Source: Kiritimatiellales bacterium
GTDB lineage: Bacteria > Verrucomicrobiota > Kiritimatiellia > Kiritimatiellales > Pontiellaceae
Direction: 5' to 3'
Assembly (NCBI GenBank): GCA_030625905.1
Contig: DAOUQA010000009.1
Coordinates: forward strand, 1 to 20,147
Length of the DNA stretch: 20,147 nt
Below, one piece after another: positions 15,915 to 20,147 of this stretch. The translations under genes were made by a program, and so were the position numbers. The notes beneath the pieces are model-generated. The model was given only the letters and a program-made list of their open reading frames with translations, had not been told where the DNA came from and made no database searches. Positions within the stretch are counted from its first letter, which is position 1. Every line of letters starts with the position of its first letter.

Positions 15915-16231
15915 CACTACCGCGGTGCGGTCTTCTATCGCATTGTGGTGCCGTAAGCATACAGCCGGGGTTCGGAAATGTTTCCGGTGTCTGTATGTCC
16001 CATGCCTCCGGCAGGCCAGCGGCCTGCGGTACACCGTATCGCCCGCTTCCAGCGGGCTTTGAAGCCGCCAAGATGGCGGCGATACGCCTGTGGGGATCGT
16101 TCCTCCGAAACACCGATTCCTTTCAGGTAAGCGGTCTCTCAACGGGCTGACAATCGAACAACTAGTCCGGGAACCGAAACAACGTGGAGATAGGCTGTTG
16201 AAAACAGCAGCGAAGCGGCAATTTAGGAATC
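15915..16231. other. Gene-free, hairpin-rich stretch
   Basis: I see no gene here. It holds an inverted structure (arms CATACAG 15958-15964 and CTGTATG 15991-15997, enclosing CGGAAA-TG-TTTCCG at 15973-15986), the tandem hairpin element listed separately, and a GCTGTT-GAA-AACAGC hairpin (16194-16208) next to the bioF-like remnant. The GGCTGTTGAAAA text resembles the ends of some insertion sequences, but there is no transposase. Confidence 0.6.
16011..16091 (+). repeat. Tandem palindromic hairpin element (copy B) with a three-way-junction layout
   Basis: Three 17-base hairpins, each a six-base stem with a five-base loop: GCAGGC-CAGCG-GCCTGC (16011-16027), GCCCGC-TTCCA-GCGGGC (16041-16057) and GCCGCC-AAGAT-GGCGGC (16064-16080). 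The last two, separated by TTTGAA, are enclosed exactly by CGTATC (16035-16040) and GATACG (16081-16086), with ACA/TGT pairing further out. The drawn fold is a Y: one closing stem and two arms. The TTCCA and A(A/G)GAT loops match copy A, while the stems differ. Confidence 0.75.
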
Positions 16232-16405
16232 TCAGCAGATTTTACTTATTGCCCCGATGATCGCTTTGGCGGCGCATTCAAGGTCGTCGACGTGGTGGGC
16301 GAGGGTGGTGGAAAGGCGCAGGCGGATGGCGGCTATGGTTTTTCGGAAATGCTCCAGCAAAGGCAACGCCCCTTGACTCGCGGAGCAAAGCACGTTCGGT
16401 TCCAT
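16232..16405 (-). pseudogene. bioF-like 3' remnant (57 codons)
   Basis: A minus-strand frame from ATG 16405 to TGA 16232 ends with residues nearly the same as the BioF C-terminus: AAIRLRLSTTLAHHVDDLECAA here against ARLRLSITLAHHVDDLEHAA in the full gene. The stretch PPTVPSGSA, which precedes ARLRL in BioF, is missing, and the upstream 23 residues (MEPNVLCSASQGALPLLEHF...) do not resemble BioF convincingly. I read it as the leftover end of a second bioF-like gene, perhaps fused to a new start. A PadR-type operator lies 18 bases before its ATG, so it might still be transcribed. The downstream full bioF is intact, so biotin synthesis need not be affected. Confidence 0.65.
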
Positions 16406-16422
16406 GGTGTATCCGCTGGATC

Positions 16423-16443
16423 ATATATCATATAACGATATAT
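16423..16443. promoter_or_regulatory. Palindromic operator, copy 1 (probable PadR site)
   Basis: The site has seven-base arms ATATATC and GATATAT with the seven-base centre ATATAAC. It lies six bases beyond the padR stop codon and 18 bases before the ATG of the bioF-like remnant, on the side that would control that remnant. Arms and spacing are identical to copy 2 at 16792-16812. Confidence 0.7.
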
Positions 16444-16448
16444 CCGTT

Positions 16449-16784
16449 TCAGCGGTTGAGGATGCGGTTGATTCCAGCGGAGAAGAGCTCCCACTTTTTT
16501 GCGCGGCGTTTGAGTTCGGTTCGGCCTTTTGCGGTGATTCGGTAGGTTTTCCGCTCGCGCCGTTCGCCGACGAGTTCCGTCCGGCTTTTGAGCCAGCCCG
16601 ATTTTTCCAGTTGGGCGAGCAGGGGATAGAGAGACCCGAAGGAGGGTTGCAGGATGTGGCGGGAGAGGTCGGCCAGATCCTGCCGGATCCGGTAGCCGTG
16701 CATGGAGCCGTCAGTTTGAAGCAGTGCCAGAACGAGCATTCCGGTATGCCCCTTTACCATTTCACCATCAATATTTCGTTTCAT
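16449..16784 (-). CDS. PadR-family transcriptional regulator
   Basis: A 111-residue winged-helix repressor of the short PadR type (PadR-s2 size). Landmarks are KGHTGMLVLALLQTDGSMHGYRIRQDL (11-37), the recognition region LQPSFGSLYPLLAQLEKSGWLKS (45-67), and the wing RKTYRITAKGRTEL. PadR proteins bind palindromic operators near their own promoter and usually control a neighbouring gene, often for membrane or stress functions, and are released by a ligand. The ATG at 16784 lacks a ribosome site. A perfect TATAAT sits 14 bases before it, so the message may have almost no leader. A second ATG (MVKGHTGM, codon 9) is possible. The expected target gene is absent: only a bioF-like remnant follows. Confidence 0.9.
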   Translation of the reverse strand: MKRNIDGEMVKGHTGMLVLALLQTDGSMHGYRIRQDLADLSRHILQPSFGSLYPLLAQLEKSGWLKSRTELVGERRERKTYRITAKGRTELKRRAKKWELFSAGINRILNR

Positions 16785-16791
16785 ACGTCTA

Positions 16792-16812
16792 ATATATCAT
16801 TATACGATATAT
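16792..16812. promoter_or_regulatory. Palindromic operator, copy 2, overlapping the padR promoter
   Basis: The site has arms ATATATC and GATATAT around the seven-base centre ATTATAC. Read on the minus strand, the centre contains a perfect -10 box TATAAT (16799-16804), with a TTGCGG-like -35 about 15 bases upstream. Bound PadR would therefore cover the promoter of its own gene. The ATG begins seven bases beyond the operator. Confidence 0.75.
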
Positions 16813-16852
16813 GCGCAAGCCGCAAGCCGGGTGGGTTGCGATTCTGCGGGTT

Positions 16853-16977
16853 TGACGTAGATGGAGCACCTTGCTCCGTTGCGCATGCTCGGTGCGGTTG
16901 TTCGGATTCCCCGCAACATGTCCGTCCGAACGATGCGCGCTCCATCAGAATGGAAGCGCGTGCTACACCGTTGCAGT
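16853..16977. repeat. Palindromic hairpin element (copy C)
   Basis: This nested inverted structure lies between padR and bioF. Arms pair in order: GATGGAGC (16860-16867) with GCTCCATC (16939-16946), GCGCAT (16881-16886) with ATGCGC (16933-16938), and GTTCGGA (16900-16906) with TCCGAAC (16925-16931). Alternative small hairpins exist: GGAGC-ACCTT-GCTCC (16863-16877), whose other strand has loop AAGGT, and CGCGCT-CCAT-CAGA-ATGG-A-AGCGCG (16936-16960). The flanks ACGTAGA and TACACCGT (16964-16971) echo the linkers of copies A and B. Confidence 0.65.
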
Positions 16978-17007
16978 TTTTGGCCGGGGTTTTGCAAGGA
17001 TCTCTTG

Positions 17008-18168
17008 CTATGTTTTCACTGCATCAACAATCAAATTTGCTGCGTGTTCGAGGTCGTCGACGTGGTGGGCGAGAGTGATGGAGAGGCGCAGGCGGGCGGA
17101 GCCGGAAGGAACGGTCGGCGGGCGGATCGCGGCGGCAATGATTCCTTGCTCGCGCAACTTCTGCGAAACTGCGACGGCCTTTTCGTTGTCGCCAATCACG
17201 ATCGGGATGATTTGGCTTTGGCTTTGCAGCGTGTCGAGGTCGGTGGCGTGCAATAGCGATCGAAAATAGTCGGCGTTGGCCTGGAGAATATTTCCAAGTC
17301 TCGGGCTGGCTTCGAGCACATCCATGATGCCGAGTGCGGCACCGATGACGGCGGGGGGCGGGGCGGTGGTATAGATGAAGGCGCGCGATGAATGAACCAG
17401 TAGGTTGCGTAGCTTCTCGGAACAGGCGACGAACCCGCCGTAGCCCGCCATGGCCTTGCTCATCGTACCCATCGAAACGGTCACGGAGTTTTCCAGCCCA
17501 TGCTCACGGACGAGCCCCGCACCGTGCGGCCCGAAGGTGCCGGTACTGTGCGCCTCGTCGACCATCAGCATGGCCTCGTGCTTTTCGGCCAATGCGGCGA
17601 TGTCGGCCAGCGGGGCAATGTCGCCATCCATGCTGAAGACCGATTCGGTGATGACCAGTTTGCGCCCGCTACCGTCGGCATATTGTTCCAGCCGTTTTTC
17701 CAATGCAAGGACATCGTTGTGGGCAAAGCGGACGAGTCTGGCTCCGGAGAGCTTGCAGGCATCGATCATGCTGGCATGCACAAGCTTGTCGGCAAAGATA
17801 AGGTCGTCGCGCCCGGCGAGTACGGGGATGGTGCCGGCGTTGGCCATGTAGCCCGAGCCAAAGACGAGGGAAGATTCATATCCCTTTTCCTTGGCCAGCC
17901 GCGTTTCTAGTTCTTCGTGGATCGGTAGGGTTCCGGTCACGAGCCGCGAGGCGGTTGAGCCTATGCCGTATTGGTCCAGCGCCTCGCGCGCACAATCCAT
18001 CACATGGCGGTGGCGGGCGAGGTCGAGATAGTCGTTGCTCGAAAAATTAAGCACCTCCTTTCCATCGACCTTGATCTTGCCACCCGTCTCGGGAAAGACG
18101 CGGGCATTTCGCTCCAATCCGTTGGACTTGGCCTCGTCGAGAATCGGTTGTATCCAGTCTTCACGCAT
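17008..18168 (-). CDS. bioF: 8-amino-7-oxononanoate synthase
   Basis: A 386-residue PLP enzyme that joins pimeloyl-ACP (or -CoA) and L-alanine to give KAPA, the first ring-building precursor of biotin. It opens near NFSSNDYLDLARH (41-53). PLP contacts are LVHASMIDACK (129-139), DEAHSTGTFGPHGAGL (204-219, Asp204 and His207), and the Schiff-base lysine Lys238 in GTMSKAMAGYGG. The C-terminal RPPTVPSGSARLRLSITLAHHVDDLE is typical of BioF. The related 2-amino-3-ketobutyrate ligase is the main alternative, but bioB nearby favours BioF. The ATG at 18168 has only a weak ribosome site, and short repeats lie in its leader. The gene stands alone on this strand. Confidence 0.92.
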   Translation of the reverse strand: MREDWIQPILDEAKSNGLERNARVFPETGGKIKVDGKEVLNFSSNDYLDLARHRHVMDCAREALDQYGIGSTASRLVTGTLPIHEELETRLAKEKGYESSLVFGSGYMANAGTIPVLAGRDDLIFADKLVHASMIDACKLSGARLVRFAHNDVLALEKRLEQYADGSGRKLVITESVFSMDGDIAPLADIAALAEKHEAMLMVDEAHSTGTFGPHGAGLVREHGLENSVTVSMGTMSKAMAGYGGFVACSEKLRNLLVHSSRAFIYTTAPPPAVIGAALGIMDVLEASPRLGNILQANADYFRSLLHATDLDTLQSQSQIIPIVIGDNEKAVAVSQKLREQGIIAAAIRPPTVPSGSARLRLSITLAHHVDDLEHAANLIVDAVKT

Positions 18169-18175
18169 GTTCTAA

Positions 18176-18205
18176 CCACTAATTTCCACTAATCATCACT
18201 AATTT
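18176..18205. repeat. Three tandem 10-base repeats (CCACTAATTT type) in the bioF leader
   Basis: The units CCACTAATTT, CCACTAATCA and TCACTAATTT lie end to end starting eight bases upstream of the bioF start codon. They would be part of the bioF 5' leader or promoter. The AT-rich text differs sharply from the neighbouring genes. Confidence 0.7.
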
Positions 18206-18264
18206 CGTTGGCAGGATATGTTTAACCACGAAATACCCAGCGCGGCATAGCCGCAACCAAATAT

Positions 18265-18345
18265 TTTTTACCACGGAGGCACAGAGGCACGGAGCAATAG
18301 AAAACTCTGTGTCTCCGCGACTCCAGCGAAGCGGGTGGTGAAAAA
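18265..18345. repeat. Inverted-repeat element (ACCACGGAGGCACAGAG type)
   Basis: The left arm ACCACGGAGGCACAGAG (about 18270-18286) faces CTCTGTGTCTCCG (18305-18317) and then GTGGTGAAAAA (18335-18345). The right arm is interrupted by some 17 bases (CGACTCCAGCGAAGCGG), so the two ends of the arm are displaced. T-runs and A-runs flank the whole. It resembles a short non-autonomous mobile element that has picked up an insertion. The start of a following reading frame overlaps its right end. Confidence 0.6.
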
Positions 18346-18520
18346 CGTACACGAAAAACAAGAAGAGTCGGTGGAGTCTTTCAGGAAAACGAAGAAATTA
18401 TTCGCAGCCTTCGTTCCGTATTTTGCCGTGCTGGTGGGAATGTATTTGTTTCACAGCGCGTGGCTGGCGATTCTTCTCTATCATATCGGGGTTGTGGCGT
18501 TCTCTTTTTGCTTCGGGTAG
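18335..18520 (+). pseudogene. Short membrane ORF, probably the N-terminal fragment of a CPBP-type membrane protease
   Basis: A 61-codon frame that could begin at GTG 18335. It contains a hydrophobic stretch from residue 27 to the end, with YFAVLVGMYLFHSAWLAILLYHIGVV. That pattern recalls the first helices of CPBP (CAAX-like) intramembrane proteases, but the catalytic EExxxR and HxxxN motifs, which lie further on in such proteins, are absent because a stop follows. Its first codons overlap an interspersed repeat and no ribosome site is visible, so I treat it as a remnant. A genuine small membrane protein is the alternative. Confidence 0.4.
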
Positions 18521-18609
18521 CATGAATTGGGTAAATGATCTTTGACTTTCGACCTGAAGACCTTCGATGATCCTGTCTGTTTCAAATCTGGCGAACGAAG
18601 GAGTAGGGT

Positions 18610-19548
18610 ATGGAATTCAGAATATTGGGAACAACAGGATTTAAAGTGTCGCCGATCACCATCGGAGCATGGCAGTTGGGCGGGCCGCTCTCTTTCGACA
18701 ACAAGCCGGACGGCCATCCCGATCCCGGGAAAGAAAACGTCATCCGAATGATCCACGAGCTGGGTGATCGCGGCGTGAACGCCATCGATACCGCCGAACA
18801 ATACAGCGCCGGTGAATCCGAACGCCGCGTGGGGGATGCGCTCGCGGGGCGGCGGGATCAATGGGTGATTTCCTCGAAGTTTGGTTATCGCGTTGGGCCG
18901 AACAATATCCGTGAGGATGACTCCAGCCCGGAAACCATCATGCCCAGCCTTGAAGGCTCGCTGAAGCGGATGAAGACCGACTATATCGACATCTATCTCT
19001 ACCACTGCGCACCGGAAATTGAAAAAATCGAAGCCGGTCGGGTGGTTTTGGAACGGGCTAAGGAGGAGGGGAAAATCCGTTCCTACGGAATCTCCACGAA
19101 TGATTCCGAGCTATTGGAGCGCATGGTCACGCACGACGCGGTCGAAGTGGTCCAATTTGCCACCAACCTGCTCGATGAGTATTCCAAGGTCTGGGAGCTC
19201 TGCCGGGACAACCATCTAGGCACACAGCTCCGTGGCGTGATGGCGCAAGGGCGGCTGAGCGGAAAATATTTTGGACAAACACCCGAATTCCGATCCGACG
19301 ACAACCGCTCAATCTGGTGCAAGGACGAAGATTACTCGCGGTTTGCAGTTTTGGCCGAATGCCTTCCCGAGGGCATGACCATGGCGCAGGCGGCCATCCG
19401 CTGGATCCTCGACCATGCCGGAGCGCATACCATCTGCCTGGGTGCCAAGAACATCGAAGACTACCGCTCCGCCATCGCCGCCGCCGAAATGCCCCCGCTC
19501 GAAGACACAGTCCGTGCCAGTTTGGAACGGGTTGCCGCCAGCCTCTAA
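18610..19548 (+). CDS. Aldo/keto reductase
   Basis: A 312-residue TIM-barrel oxidoreductase using NADPH to reduce carbonyls. The catalytic tetrad is complete: Asp60 and Tyr65 (NAIDTAEQYSAGESE), Lys90 (ISSKFGYR) and His132 (DIYLYHC). The start MEFRILGTTGFKVSPITIGAWQLGG is typical of the AKR11/12-like or YajO-like groups with conserved GxxxxxxxGxWxxGG. The cofactor-side end ICLGAKNIEDYRSAIAA fits the family. AAGGAG (18598-18603) precedes the ATG. It stands alone between the bioF region and bioB; the substrate cannot be predicted. Confidence 0.93.
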   Translation: MEFRILGTTGFKVSPITIGAWQLGGPLSFDNKPDGHPDPGKENVIRMIHELGDRGVNAIDTAEQYSAGESERRVGDALAGRRDQWVISSKFGYRVGPNNIREDDSSPETIMPSLEGSLKRMKTDYIDIYLYHCAPEIEKIEAGRVVLERAKEEGKIRSYGISTNDSELLERMVTHDAVEVVQFATNLLDEYSKVWELCRDNHLGTQLRGVMAQGRLSGKYFGQTPEFRSDDNRSIWCKDEDYSRFAVLAECLPEGMTMAQAAIRWILDHAGAHTICLGAKNIEDYRSAIAAAEMPPLEDTVRASLERVAASL

Positions 19549-19627
19549 TTTAGAGCCAGTCCTTGTTTACATCCACCGGGACGAGGGATAGTATCCGCCG
19601 TTTTATTCAAACATGAGGATATTAGTC

Positions 19628-20147
19628 ATGAATTGGGGGGCGTTGGCAAACAGGATTCTGGATGGTGGCGATCCGATCACCCGGGAGGAGGCGTTGGCGG
19701 TGCTTAAATCGTCCGATGACGAGCTGCTGGATGTGCTACAGGCGGCCTATCGGATCCGAAAAAACTTTTTTGGCAAGAAGGTGAGCCTGCATGTGCTCAA
19801 AAACGCCAAGAGCGGTGCGTGCCCGGAAGACTGCTCCTTCTGTAGCCAATCCAAATCCGCAGCGACCGATGTAGAGGAATACCCGATGGAATCGGCCGAT
19901 GAAATCGTGGAGGGAGCAAAGGACGCGATGGATATGCAGGCACTACGCTACTGCGTGGTCACCAGCTCTCGCGCTCCTTCCGAAAGTGAGATGCAAACCA
20001 TCTGCGAGGCTGCCGCGAAAATCAAAGAGCAGAACCCGCAGCTCGAACTCTGCGCCGCCATGGGATTCCTGACCGAAGAAAAGGCGCAACGCCTCAAGGA
20101 TGCCGGCGTTGATCGCTTCAACCACAATCTCGAAACCTCCTCTAACT
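19628..20147 (+). CDS. bioB: Biotin synthase, 5' part (runs off the window)
   Basis: The first 173 codons of a radical-SAM enzyme that inserts sulphur into dethiobiotin, the last step of biotin synthesis. The cluster-binding cysteines are Cys65, Cys69 and Cys72 in SGACPEDCSFCSQS. RYCVVTSSRAPSE, ELCAAMGFLTEEKAQRLKDAGVDRFNHNLETS and the N-terminal REEALAVLKSSDDELLDVLQAAYRIRKNFFG are BioB landmarks. I prefer ATG 19628, with GAGGAT (19615-19620) as ribosome site; an in-frame ATG at 19613 overlaps that site. It is divergent from bioF, with an aldo/keto reductase between, so the biotin genes are not one operon here. The frame is open to the window edge, so the protein is cut off only by the sampling. 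Confidence 0.95.
   Translation, partial: MNWGALANRILDGGDPITREEALAVLKSSDDELLDVLQAAYRIRKNFFGKKVSLHVLKNAKSGACPEDCSFCSQSKSAATDVEEYPMESADEIVEGAKDAMDMQALRYCVVTSSRAPSESEMQTICEAAAKIKEQNPQLELCAAMGFLTEEKAQRLKDAGVDRFNHNLETSSN

Noticed and set aside
16191..16231. End of an insertion sequence (GGCTGTTGAAAA text)
   Set aside because: No transposase, no partner inverted repeat and no target duplication are visible; kept only as a note in the gene-free stretch.
16994..17008. GCAAG-GATCT-CTTGC hairpin at the bioF stop as a terminator or hairpin-family member
   Set aside because: Only a five-base stem, no T-run on the minus-strand message, and the loop does not match the family.
16404..17078. Open frame of 224 codons on the plus strand across padR
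   Set aside because: It runs antisense through padR, both operators and the hairpin element; no domain is visible.

Overview
The window (about 20 kb, roughly 55-60% GC by eye) looks like a chromosomal segment of a Gram-negative, free-living bacterium. Codon habits, the mix of genes (partner-switch signalling beside an exopolysaccharide transferase, a YbjT-like oxidoreductase, three-gene pnt, bio genes) and several short interspersed palindromic repeats suggest the PVC superphylum, possibly Kiritimatiellota, Lentisphaerota or Verrucomicrobiota. This placement is an inference from the look of the sequence and was not tested. No rRNA, tRNA, CRISPR array or complete insertion sequence was recognised.

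Positions 77-4730 (+) form one tight operon. It encodes an Hpt phosphotransfer protein, a receiver/PP2C-phosphatase/HATPase-kinase protein, a membrane sugar-phosphate transferase that starts glycan assembly, a STAS anti-sigma antagonist, and a nucleotidyltransferase-like/left-handed beta-helix protein. The C-terminal part of the last protein resembles a broken copy of the same transferase. The signalling trio has the layout of the Pseudomonas HptB-HsbR-HsbA module, here wrapped around an exopolysaccharide transferase.

Positions 4812-6521 (+) encode RecJ. A minus-strand operon (9871 to 6625) carries galK, galE and a secreted protein with an internal duplication. A 39-residue lipoprotein (9950-10069, +) diverges from galK. 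A membrane-anchored TPR protein (10244-11326, -) diverges from the pntAA-pntAB-pntB transhydrogenase operon (11512-14315, +), which is followed by a YbjT-like SDR/DUF2867 protein (14421-15914, +).

Positions 15915-18610 are a decayed, repeat-rich stretch. It holds tandem hairpin elements, a 3' remnant of a bioF-like gene, a padR regulator with a near-identical palindromic operator on each side, the intact bioF (17008-18168, -), two more repeat types, and a fragment that looks like the start of a CPBP membrane protease. The window ends with an aldo/keto reductase (18610-19548, +) and the first 173 codons of bioB (19628 onward, +), so biotin synthesis genes lie on both sides of the disturbed region.

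The most interesting signals are the HptB/HsbR/HsbA-like switch built into a glycan operon, the transferase-like pseudoenzyme in the same operon, a family of 17-nt hairpins with changing stems but recurring five-base loops, and the twin PadR operators facing a gene remnant.
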